The notes beneath the pieces are model-generated. The model was given only the letters and a program-made list of their open reading frames with translations. It did no database searches and had not been told where the DNA came from. Below are positions 16,007 to 23,313 of a stretch of 64,000 nucleotides of DNA, in pieces. The DNA is taken from positions 1-64,000 of the forward strand of contig NZ_JAFFID010000007.1 in the NCBI RefSeq assembly GCF_017355955.1. Direction: 5' to 3'. The position numbers were made by a program, and so were the translations under genes. How positions within the stretch are numbered: position 1 is the first letter of the stretch; each line of letters opens with the position of its first letter. This DNA is from Sabulibacter ruber (GTDB taxonomy: Bacteria > Bacteroidota > Bacteroidia > Cytophagales > Hymenobacteraceae).

Positions 16007-17389
16007 TTAGCTGTTTTTACGCTGTTTTCGCCACATCTCGTTGAAAGATTGCGGAGCGGCTACCAATGGTTCGCGGCGTTTGCTCCAGGTTTCTTTCTGT
16101 ACATGGCCCAGCACAAAGTTCTTCACCGAGGCAGGCGCAAAGTTGAGTAACCGTCGGTTCTTCATGCCTTTCATCCAGAATTTGAACGCCAGCTTTTCAT
16201 TCTTATCTACCAAGCCTTCCTCCACGCTTTGTTTGCGGTTAAGCAAAAGCAGGCTGTGCAGGTTGATCTTTACCGGGCACACGCTGGTACAGGCCCCGCA
16301 CAGAGAACTGGCGTAGCTCAGGTGCTTGTGTTCTTCCATGCTCGCCAGGTGCGGTGTTATGACCGAGCCAATGGGGCCGCTGTACGTAGTCTCATAGGTA
16401 TGGCCGCCAATGTTCTTGTACACGGGGCACACATTGAGGCACGCGCCGCATCTAATGCAGTTCAGGGCTTCGCGTTGCTCAGGCTGGGCCAGCAGGTTGG
16501 TGCGGCCGTTGTCCAGCAAGACCACGTACATTTCCTCAGGGCCGTCTTTCTCGGTGGGCTGTCTTGGGCCCGTCAGGATCGTGTTATAAATGGTCACGTT
16601 CTGGCCGGTGCCGCTGGTGCTCAGCAGAGGCCAGAACAGATCCAGGTCCAGCATAGACGGGATCAGCTTCTCAATGCCGGCAATGGCGATGTGCGTCTTA
16701 GGGAACGTGGTGGAGAGGCGGGCGTTCCCTTCGTTCTCCGTAACGGCAATACCGCCCACATCGGCAATCAGGAAATTGGCCCCGCTGATACCTACTTCGG
16801 CCTGGGTGTATTTCTCGCGCAGCAGGTTGCGGGCAGTGAGCACCAGTTGCTGCGCGTCATCGGTGAGCGGAATGTTCAGTTTCTGGTGAAACAGTTCTGA
16901 AATGTCCTTTTTAGACATATGCATGGCCGGGGTCACAATGTGGTAGGGCCGCTGATCGGCGAGCTGCACAATGTATTCGCCTAGGTCTGTCTCCACCGTT
17001 TCTATGCCGTTTTTCTCCAGGTAGTCGTTCAGGTGAATCTCCTCGGTGCTCATAGACTTGGACTTCACCACCGATTTGGCGCGTTTGCGTTTCATAATGG
17101 CGCCAATCTCGCGCAGGGCTTCCTCGGCGTTCTGCGCCCAGATCACTTTTCCGCCCCGTTTGGTGAAATTGTTCTCAAACTCCACCAGGTACTTGTCCAG
17201 GTTGTTGATGACCTGGGTTTTGAGAAAGGAGGCCCGTTCCCGCGCCAGTTCATGGTGCTGGTAGGCGGTCATTCCGTTCTGCACGGCGGCGTTGTACTTG
17301 CCTATGTTGAAGCGGATCTTCTGCCGATGGTCCAGGTCAAACGCCTTGATCTCTGAGTCTTGCAGAAATTGCTTTAGTTTTATGCTCAA
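16007..17389 (-). CDS. lutB: LutB-type iron-sulfur protein
   Basis: The LutB/YkgF component of the LutABC L-lactate oxidation complex. Residues 70-300 form the DUF162/LUD domain ('VGISGANFLIADVGGIAVTENEG'); residues about 310-385 carry two 4Fe-4S ferredoxin motifs, 'CIRCGACLNVCPVY' and 'CGACTSVCPV'; the C-terminal region is the LutB-specific tail. LutA and LutC are not encoded beside it, so it is an orphan here. The only start matching relatives is a TTG at 17389, an unusual codon. A TAGATTTG -7 box and two copies of a 12-base repeat lie 36-70 bases upstream and are probably its control region. Confidence 0.88.
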   Translation of the reverse strand: MSIKLKQFLQDSEIKAFDLDHRQKIRFNIGKYNAAVQNGMTAYQHHELARERASFLKTQVINNLDKYLVEFENNFTKRGGKVIWAQNAEEALREIGAIMKRKRAKSVVKSKSMSTEEIHLNDYLEKNGIETVETDLGEYIVQLADQRPYHIVTPAMHMSKKDISELFHQKLNIPLTDDAQQLVLTARNLLREKYTQAEVGISGANFLIADVGGIAVTENEGNARLSTTFPKTHIAIAGIEKLIPSMLDLDLFWPLLSTSGTGQNVTIYNTILTGPRQPTEKDGPEEMYVVLLDNGRTNLLAQPEQREALNCIRCGACLNVCPVYKNIGGHTYETTYSGPIGSVITPHLASMEEHKHLSYASSLCGACTSVCPVKINLHSLLLLNRKQSVEEGLVDKNEKLAFKFWMKGMKNRRLLNFAPASVKNFVLGHVQKETWSKRREPLVAAPQSFNEMWRKQRKNS

Positions 17390-17424
17390 GGTACTTATCC
17401 GAATATATGTAAAGGGGCTTGTGC

Positions 17425-17458
17425 CAAATCTACTGATTAAAAAGAGAATCTACTGATT
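17425..17458 (-). promoter_or_regulatory. lutB promoter box with tandem operator-like repeats
   Basis: AATCTACTGATT occurs twice (17427-17438 and 17447-17458), start to start 20 bases, about two helical turns. Each copy has dyad symmetry AATC-N4-GATT. On the minus strand the nearer copy overlaps TAGATTTG (17432-17425), an exact -7 box. A repressor binding both copies would cover the promoter. Confidence 0.55.
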
Positions 17459-17608
17459 CTTAAGATGTCTGCAAAATTAACGAACCATAAGCGCAAATAG
17501 ACAAAAAGGCACACGCTAATCATAGATTGTTGCTGCCTGTAGCTGGGCCCGTTTTCTATTACAGATGTCTTTCTATTGGCAGATAACGTGAAGAAGGGGC
17601 ATCAGATA

Positions 17609-17647
17609 CATTTCGGGGTTGATTTTCTGTAAACAAGCCTAAAACGA
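17609..17647. repeat. Degenerate hairpin-family member
   Basis: CATTTCGGGGTTGATTTT, short loop, AAACAAGCCTAAAACGATG: the family layout is recognisable but the stem has several mismatches. It follows the thioredoxin/TPR gene on the minus strand. Confidence 0.4.
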
Positions 17648-17652
17648 TGTCT

Positions 17653-18861
17653 TTAGCTGCCGGACTTCAGTTCAGTTAGAAAGGCACTGATGTCGCTGGT
17701 GTCTTCTCCGGTGCTTTTTGCTAGGTCCAGGGCTTCTTTAGCCGCTTTGGTTGCCTTTGCCTCTCTTCCCGCCTTGTGCTGGAGCCGTGCGTACAGGTAC
17801 AGGTTCTCTGGGTTTCTATGCAAGGCCACGGCTCTTTTCATAAGTTGGGTGCCTATTTCCATCGCTTCTTTGTCTTTGGCAAAGGCATTGAGGTACATGC
17901 CCGTCTCGTACAATGTGCGCCAATCATCTCCTGCCAGTGTTTTACTGTATGCCAGCGTCTCCTGAGCGTACCTGCGCCAGTCCTTGCGTCCGGCGTAGAA
18001 GTATATCATGGCGAGGGCATTCAGCCGTTCAGCGTCTCTGAAATTGGAGGCAACGGCTTGCTGTACTTCTTGCAATAGGACCAGATCGTTCTCTGTACCC
18101 GCCATCTGGGCGGTTTGGGTGATGATTCTTTGGGCTTTGTGTTTTACCTCTTCTTTGAACAAAGGCAGAAATTGGCCTTGGTGCCGTAAAAAGTACTGTG
18201 TAGCCGAAGAACGGAAGCCCAGATACCTGGAAAAGATAAAATGCAGGTTTTCCTCTGATGCTAGTTGCGCCGGCGTTTGGGTGGCCAGGTATTGGGCCAC
18301 AACCGTCTCTTCTGGGCTATCGGTTTGGTGAAACTGGGCCAGGGCATTGCTGTAGTGGAACAAAAAGGCGGCCGATCTTTCGCCGGTGTCATACCTTCTT
18401 TTCAGGGAAAAAAGCGCTTTGTCTGGATCAAAAGCATTTTGAGCATCTGCAATGAAGTCTGCCGCAGACTTGCCACCGCCGCTCTGGTGCAACAGTTCTC
18501 CGTCTTTGTCTAAATACACATAAGTGGGAAACCCCGTGATGCCGTATTTCTTTGCCAATGCCTCTCCCTCTGCCTGGTCTTCAAAATTGATTTTATAGCT
18601 CACAAACGTGGCGTTGTAGAAGCGGGCAACTTCTTCTGTGGGAAAAATCTCTTTCTCCATTTGCCGGCAATACCTGCAACCGGGCGCTGATACATATAAG
18701 AATACCGCTTTCTTTTCTTGCCGGGCTGTTTTAAGCGTATTTTCCCAAGAGGAGGGCAAAAACGCAATACCTGTTTTTCCCTGCGCTTTCACCTGCAAGA
18801 AACAGAAGAAGAGAACCGCCGCGCAGATCCCCGAAAAAGTTATTCTATGAACCTTGAACAT
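17653..18861 (-). CDS. Exported thioredoxin-fold protein with TPR-like C-terminus
   Basis: A signal peptide ('FSGICAAVLFFCFLQVKAQ') is followed by a thioredoxin-like domain (residues 35-140) with 'FLYVSAPGCRYCRQMEKEIF' (CxxC motif CRYC) and 'ITGFPTYVYLDKDGELL' (cis-proline). Residues about 145-400 are helical and look like tetratricopeptide repeats ('LYETGMYLNAFAKDKEAMEI', 'LYLYARLQHKAGREAKATKA'). It should work in the periplasm as a thiol-disulfide oxidoreductase or a redox chaperone; the partner is unknown. The gene is transcribed alone. Confidence 0.82.
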   Translation of the reverse strand: MFKVHRITFSGICAAVLFFCFLQVKAQGKTGIAFLPSSWENTLKTARQEKKAVFLYVSAPGCRYCRQMEKEIFPTEEVARFYNATFVSYKINFEDQAEGEALAKKYGITGFPTYVYLDKDGELLHQSGGGKSAADFIADAQNAFDPDKALFSLKRRYDTGERSAAFLFHYSNALAQFHQTDSPEETVVAQYLATQTPAQLASEENLHFIFSRYLGFRSSATQYFLRHQGQFLPLFKEEVKHKAQRIITQTAQMAGTENDLVLLQEVQQAVASNFRDAERLNALAMIYFYAGRKDWRRYAQETLAYSKTLAGDDWRTLYETGMYLNAFAKDKEAMEIGTQLMKRAVALHRNPENLYLYARLQHKAGREAKATKAAKEALDLAKSTGEDTSDISAFLTELKSGS

Positions 18862-18983
18862 GCTTGGCTGTGTAGAGGCTGCTTACTTATTACTATCTGT
18901 TCGCTGGCAGCTTAAGTGCTTAATGGGTGCAAACAGCTTGGTTTTGACCCTGATCAAGGTAGCAAAATAGAGCGCTGGAAACA

Positions 18984-19013
18984 AAAAAGGAGAGACCAGG
19001 GGCTCTCCTTTTT
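18984..19013 (-). terminator. Terminator of the M28 peptidase gene
   Basis: AAAAAGGAGAG (18984-18994) pairs with CTCTCCTTTTT (19003-19013); on the minus strand the T-run ends the peptidase transcript. Confidence 0.85.
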
Positions 19014-19075
19014 ACATATGCGTTCTGGGTGCAACGTCTTTCTGACTCAGAACTCAGGATTGAAATAAGCTTCGC

Positions 19076-20725
19076 TTAACGCTTGTTGCTGTCTACTTTG
19101 ATGCGCTCAGTGCGGTTGGCCAGATCCCAGGCGGTGTAGAACACCAGGCGGGTTACTTTCTCGGCAGACTGGAAGTTGATCTTGTCTACGTCATCGGTAG
19201 GCTGGTGGTAGTCATCATGCACCCCGTTAAAGTAAAACGCAATCGGAATACGGTGCTTGGCGAAGTTGTAGTGGTCTGAACGGTAGTAGAACCGGTTAGG
19301 ATCATTGGGATCATTGAAGGTATAGTCCAGATCCAGGTTGGTGTAGGTCTTGTTCGCGTTCTCTGAAATGGCGTGCAACTCAGAAGAAAGCTTGTCTGAC
19401 CCGATCACGTAGATGTAATCGGCTTTGCCTTCGTGCTGCTTGTCAGAACGGCCAATCATATCAATGTTCAGATCGGCCACAGTGTTCTCCAGCGGGAAGA
19501 TAGGATGGTCTGTGTAGTACTCAGAACCCAACAGGCCTTTTTCTTCACCGGTTACCGCCAAAAACAGGATGCTGCGGCGCGGGCCGTGTCCGTTCTTTTT
19601 CGCTTGAGAGAAGGCCTGGGCCAGTTCCATTACCGCTACCGTACCAGAACCATCGTCGTTGGCGCCGTTGTACACCACGCCGTTCTTGATGCCTTCGTGG
19701 TCATAGTGCGCACTGATCACAATCAGTTGGTCTTTCAGGTCAGAGCCCTCCACGTAGCCTAATACGTTCTCGGTAGGCAATGGCTGGCGGTTACGGGCGG
19801 TTTTGATCTTTACGTTGGTCGCCACTTTGTAAGGAGAAGCCACTGCTTTTCCGGCTTTGGCCACTGAGGCACCGTAGTTAGCCAATTGCTCTGGCTTGGT
19901 GTTCAGCAACGCGGCGGCCATGCTTGGCGAGATGTAGATGTTAGCGGCACGAGGCTGGGTAGCAGTAGTGCCAAACCCGATGGACGGACGAGACAACATG
20001 CCGGCGTAGCGGCCAGTCAGTTGCTGGAACTCGGCATCGGTGGTGCCCATCACTACCAGCACGCTTTTCGCGCCTTTCTTGGTGGCAGCGGCGGCTTTGG
20101 TGCGGGCGTCTTGTGACCAGGTGCTCATTTTATCTGAGCCGCTGATGAGGTAGTTGCCGTCGGCTTTCTTAGGCTCACCGGCCAGTACTACCACGGCTTT
20201 GCCGGTCACGTCCAGGTTGGTGTAGTCTGAGTAGGCAGGCTCATCAATGCCGTAGCCGGCAAACACCACTTGCGCGGTTTCCTCGTTCTGGTACGGCGAA
20301 GCGCCCAGCACGTAGAAGTCTTTGCCCATGGTGAACCGCTTGGAGCCCACGGTCACGTAGCCTTCGCCCCAGCTGCTTTTCTCCAGGTCAAAAGCTTGGT
20401 AATACGGGTTGGAACCGGTTTTTACCGGACCCGGAACGCCGTTCGCCTTGAAGTGGTTGGCAATGTATTCAGCGGCCATTTTCTGGCCACGCTCACCGGT
20501 TTCGCGACCCTCCAGTGAGTCAGAGGCTAATACGCGCAGGTATTTCTCTAAATCGGCGGCCGTGATGGTGTTGGCGTACTGCGTAGGATTGGCGGCGGCT
20601 GGGGAAGCGGCCGAACTACTGCCCGCGGCAGCACCTCCCGCGTTGGAAGCAGAAGGAGTTTGAGACGATGAGCAAGCCGACAGGAAAGCGGCGGCCAGGC
20701 CCAACGTATACAAATGTTTTTTCAT
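19076..20725 (-). CDS. M28-family zinc peptidase with PA domain, lipoprotein
   Basis: A lipoprotein signal ends at 'AAFLSAC', followed by a low-complexity Ser/Ala linker. A PA domain lies in the middle ('VVFAGYGIDEPAYSDYTNLD..GKAVVVLAGEP'). The C-terminal M28 domain shows the metal ligands: 'ISAHYDHEG', 'GANDDGSGT', 'AVTGEEKGLLGSEYY', 'NIDMIGRSD' and the final histidine in 'FYYRSDHYNFAK'. Relatives are aminopeptidases that trim peptides outside the cytoplasm. It is anchored at the envelope and transcribed alone, ending at the hairpin at 18984. Confidence 0.92.
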   Translation of the reverse strand: MKKHLYTLGLAAAFLSACSSSQTPSASNAGGAAAGSSSAASPAAANPTQYANTITAADLEKYLRVLASDSLEGRETGERGQKMAAEYIANHFKANGVPGPVKTGSNPYYQAFDLEKSSWGEGYVTVGSKRFTMGKDFYVLGASPYQNEETAQVVFAGYGIDEPAYSDYTNLDVTGKAVVVLAGEPKKADGNYLISGSDKMSTWSQDARTKAAAATKKGAKSVLVVMGTTDAEFQQLTGRYAGMLSRPSIGFGTTATQPRAANIYISPSMAAALLNTKPEQLANYGASVAKAGKAVASPYKVATNVKIKTARNRQPLPTENVLGYVEGSDLKDQLIVISAHYDHEGIKNGVVYNGANDDGSGTVAVMELAQAFSQAKKNGHGPRRSILFLAVTGEEKGLLGSEYYTDHPIFPLENTVADLNIDMIGRSDKQHEGKADYIYVIGSDKLSSELHAISENANKTYTNLDLDYTFNDPNDPNRFYYRSDHYNFAKHRIPIAFYFNGVHDDYHQPTDDVDKINFQSAEKVTRLVFYTAWDLANRTERIKVDSNKR

Positions 20726-20792
20726 GAAACTTGTCTGTTGATCTGGAATAAGACCTTAATGGTACTCATTTTTTGCCGAACGAACAAACGAT

Positions 20793-20836
20793 AGCCGTTT
20801 TCGCCCTGATTTTGTTAAAACAAGCTGAAAACGGCT
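20793..20836. repeat. Dispersed hairpin-family member after ispF
   Basis: AGCCGTTTTC (20793-20802) pairs perfectly with GAAAACGGCT (20827-20836); the inner part GCCCTGATTTT/AAAACAAGC is imperfect. It lies just after ispF and is followed by T-rich sequence only on the plus strand side. Confidence 0.7.
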
Positions 20837-20842
20837 GTCATT

Positions 20843-21334
20843 TTATTGCGCCTGGCGGTGGATGAGCACGGTGGCATACGCAGCCACGCCTTCTTTCTTG
20901 CCCACAAACCCCAGTTGCTCGGTAGTAGTGGCTTTGATAGAAACGTCATCCTCCGGAATGCCCATCACCTCGGCCAGGCAGGTTTTCATGGCCGGAATAT
21001 GGGGGTTCACCTTGGGTTCCTGCAGGCATACGGTAGAATCAATGTTGCCCACCTCGTAGCCTTTCTCCCGGATCAAATTCATGACTTCGCGCAGCAGGAT
21101 TTTGCTGTCAATGCCTTTGTACTTTGGGTCTTTGTCTGAGAAATGGTAGCCGATGTCGCGCAGGTTGGCGGCTCCCAGTAGGGCATCGCAGATCACGTGG
21201 ATCAGCACATCAGCGTCCGAGTGGCCCAAAGCGCCGTGCGTGTGAGGAATTTTGATGCCGCCCAACCAGAAGTCCAGGCCTTCCTTAAGTTGGTGCACGT
21301 CATAGCCGAAGCCGGTTCTTATGTTAAAGCTCAT
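20843..21334 (-). CDS. ispF: 2-C-methyl-D-erythritol 2,4-cyclodiphosphate synthase
   Basis: Catalyses the cyclisation step of the MEP isoprenoid pathway. At 163 residues it has the family length. 'GFGYDVHQL' supplies the zinc ligands Asp and His, 'HSDADVLIHVICDALLGA' the third ligand and signature, 'KATTTEQLGFVGKKEGVAA' the CDP-binding segment. The ATG at 21334 gives the usual start. The upstream 485 bases hold repeats but no gene, so it is transcribed alone. Confidence 0.97.
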   Translation of the reverse strand: MSFNIRTGFGYDVHQLKEGLDFWLGGIKIPHTHGALGHSDADVLIHVICDALLGAANLRDIGYHFSDKDPKYKGIDSKILLREVMNLIREKGYEVGNIDSTVCLQEPKVNPHIPAMKTCLAEVMGIPEDDVSIKATTTEQLGFVGKKEGVAAYATVLIHRQAQ

Positions 21335-21360
21335 AGAGTGGATGCTAGCAACTAGAGGTT

Positions 21361-21430
21361 AGATGCTAGACTTTGTTAGCGTAGTGTCTTTTTAATAGTG
21401 CAAAGTAAATCACACTATTTGTCATTCTTG
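21361..21430. repeat. Direct repeat, copy A
   Basis: About 70 bases starting AGATGCTAGACTTTGTTAGC and ending TTTGTCATTCTTGG; a diverged copy stands at 21561-21630 in the same orientation. Its left half also lies in the leader of ispF. Confidence 0.65.
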
Positions 21431-21449
21431 GCACTTTCTGTCATTCTTA

Positions 21450-21538
21450 GCCCTTGTTGGTGTTATCACCAACAAGCGGGTGAACGCTTGCTTTACAAGG
21501 GCAGCCTTGGGTTTGTTGGTGATAACACCAACAAGGGC
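21450..21538. repeat. 26-base inverted repeat pair, each arm itself a hairpin
   Basis: The 26 bases at 21450-21475 are the exact reverse complement of those at 21513-21538. Each contains CTTGTTGGTG-N4-CACCAACAAG or its near-equal, so it can fold by itself, or the two can pair around a 37-base loop. Confidence 0.75.
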
Positions 21539-21560
21539 AGGAAGGCAGGTCTCTGAAGTG

Positions 21561-21630
21561 AGATGCTAAGCTTTGTTCGCGTAGTGCCTTTTTGATAGGT
21601 TGAAACAAATCACCCCATCTGTCATCTTGG
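21561..21630. repeat. Direct repeat, copy B
   Basis: Starts AGATGCTAAGCTTTGTTCGC and ends ATCTGTCATCTTGG; aligns end to end with copy A with about one change in four or five bases. Confidence 0.65.
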
Positions 21631-21708
21631 AAAGATCTTGTAGGCGAATGGTAGTAGCGCTAATCAAACGCCTATGCCGTTCGCTCACAAGATCCTTTCA
21701 GGATGACA
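21620..21708. repeat. Long imperfect palindrome
   Basis: TGTCATCTTGGAAAGATCTT at the left and AAGATCCTTTCAGGATGACA at the right are complementary with few mismatches, and the match continues inward (GGCGAATGG with CCGTTCGC). Arms of about 31 bases around a 26-base centre. No transposase is nearby; it looks like a REP- or MITE-like element. Confidence 0.7.
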
Positions 21709-21781
21709 AAAGAAGAAGAATAATGGATTGAATCGTCAGCGGAAACGCAGGGCTTGTAAAAGGCCTCTGCAGAAGTTTTCC

Positions 21782-21817
21782 GTTTCGGGGGTGATTTTCA
21801 GAAATCAGCCCCGAAAC
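21782..21817. repeat. Dispersed hairpin-family member after the M16 gene
   Basis: GTTTCGGGG (21782-21790) pairs with CCCCGAAAC (21809-21817), and TGATTT with AAATCA inside. Directly follows the stop codon of the M16 peptidase gene on the minus strand. Confidence 0.75.
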
Positions 21818-21820
21818 AGG

Positions 21821-23104
21821 TTAGTTCTCTTCCTGTACTTCTTCCAGTTCTTCCTGGGCCTCGTTGCCGGGGGCTGCTTTGTAGATAAGCGTAGAGCAGT
21901 TATCGGGGCGGAGGATTTCCTGGGCCTGGCGGTAGATGTCTTCTGAGGTGACGGCCTGTACCAGCGCGCCTTCCTCGTTGATGAAGTTGGGGTTGCCCAT
22001 CAGTTTTCCGAAGGCCAGGTTCATGGCACGGTTCAGCAGCTCAATCTCCGAGAAGACAATAGATGTCTCGGCCTGATTTTTCACCTTCTGCAGTTCTTCC
22101 TCGCTCACGTGCTCGCTCCGGATTTTCTCCACAATGGCCTCTACGGCGGCATTGGCAGCTTGCGGATCTACGCCCACGTTCAGTTTGCCCTGGATCACCA
22201 GCAAGCTTGGTTCCAGCGATCCCGTCGCGAAGGAGGAAATGGAGTTGAACAGTTTCTGCTCTTTCACCAGCTCGTTGTACAGGCGGGAAGAATCTCCGCG
22301 GCCCAGTACATCGCTCAGCAGATCGGCGGCGTAGTAGTTGGGGTTGGTGCGGCCGGGCATGTGGTAGGCTTTGTAGAGCGCGGTGAGCGGCACTTCGGCT
22401 TCCACTTCCAGCAGGCGCGCCTCGGTTTGGCGGGGCTCCTGTGGCAGGTTGCGTTCGTACTTCACGCCGCCCGGAATAGGGCCGAACCATTTCTCGGCGA
22501 GTTCTTTGGCACGCTCAAAGGTGATGTTGCCGCCTACTACCAGAATGGCGTTGGCTGGCGAGTAGTGTTTCTGGAAAAACGCCCGCACATCGTCCATCAC
22601 GGCGTTCTCAATGTGGCTGATCTCCTTGCCGATGGTAGCCCACTTGTACGGGTGCGTTTTGTACGCCAGCGGCCGAAGCTTGAGCCACACATCGCCGTAG
22701 GGTTGGTTCAGATAGTTCTGTTTGAACTCCTCCACCACTACTTTGCGCTGCACTTCCAGGCCGTGCTCGCTGAACGCCAGACTCAGCATGCGGTCAGACT
22801 CCAGCCAGAAGCCGGTTTCAATGTTCTGCGCCGGCACGGTGAGGTAGTAGTTGGTAATATCAGGGGAGGTGAAGGCGTTATTCTCTCCGCCGGCCTGCTG
22901 CAGCGGCTCGTCATAGTTGGCAATGTTCACCGATCCGCTGAACATCAGGTGCTCAAACAGGTGCGCAAAGCCTGTATGCTGCTCGTCTTCATCGCGGGAG
23001 CCCACGTTGTAGAGCACGTTCAAAACCGCCAGCGGCGTGGTGGGGTCTTCGTGCACAATGCAACGCAGGCCGTTATCTAAGGTAAATTCTTTGAAATGAA
23101 TCAT
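21821..23104 (-). CDS. M16-family zinc peptidase
   Basis: A 427-residue insulinase/processing-peptidase homologue. The inverted zinc motif HxxEH is present in 'GFAHLFEHLMFSG', with the distal glutamate expected near 'LEVQRKVVVEEFKQN'. 'GGENNAFTSPDITNYYLTVP' is also typical. There is no signal peptide in the chosen frame, so a cytoplasmic location is suggested, although M16 proteins often have exported partners. The length is that of the catalytic half only; a second, inactive partner gene is not adjacent. Transcribed alone, divergent from the E1 gene. Confidence 0.93.
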   Translation of the reverse strand: MIHFKEFTLDNGLRCIVHEDPTTPLAVLNVLYNVGSRDEDEQHTGFAHLFEHLMFSGSVNIANYDEPLQQAGGENNAFTSPDITNYYLTVPAQNIETGFWLESDRMLSLAFSEHGLEVQRKVVVEEFKQNYLNQPYGDVWLKLRPLAYKTHPYKWATIGKEISHIENAVMDDVRAFFQKHYSPANAILVVGGNITFERAKELAEKWFGPIPGGVKYERNLPQEPRQTEARLLEVEAEVPLTALYKAYHMPGRTNPNYYAADLLSDVLGRGDSSRLYNELVKEQKLFNSISSFATGSLEPSLLVIQGKLNVGVDPQAANAAVEAIVEKIRSEHVSEEELQKVKNQAETSIVFSEIELLNRAMNLAFGKLMGNPNFINEEGALVQAVTSEDIYRQAQEILRPDNCSTLIYKAAPGNEAQEELEEVQEEN

Positions 23105-23194
23105 AAGTCTAAGCTAAAAAGAAGCTCCTTTTGGTAAGGTATCATTCTAACGCGCCGGGCCGGGCGGTGTTGCAGACCAGCCCTGCGCGTTCTA

Positions 23195-23227
23195 TTTTGG
23201 GCCTGTTTTCGCAGAAATAGCCCTTAA
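23195..23227. repeat. Hairpin-family member in a divergent gap
   Basis: TTTTGGGCCTGTTTTC, three bases, GAAATAGCCCTTAAA: the inner GTTTTC/GAAA(T) and GGGC/GCCC pair. It lies between two genes that point away from each other, so it cannot be a terminator of either. Confidence 0.5.
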
Positions 23228-23313
23228 ATGACAAAAGTAAAAATAACTAAGCTACTATTTCTCCCCTTCATTGATTGCCGTAAATTTACGGCCTCGCAGA
23301 AAACGCGAACACC

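Noticed and set aside
22109..23080. A 323-codon ORF antisense to the M16 peptidase gene
   Set aside because: Its length is a by-product of the codon use of the peptidase gene; the peptidase has complete motifs and this frame has none.
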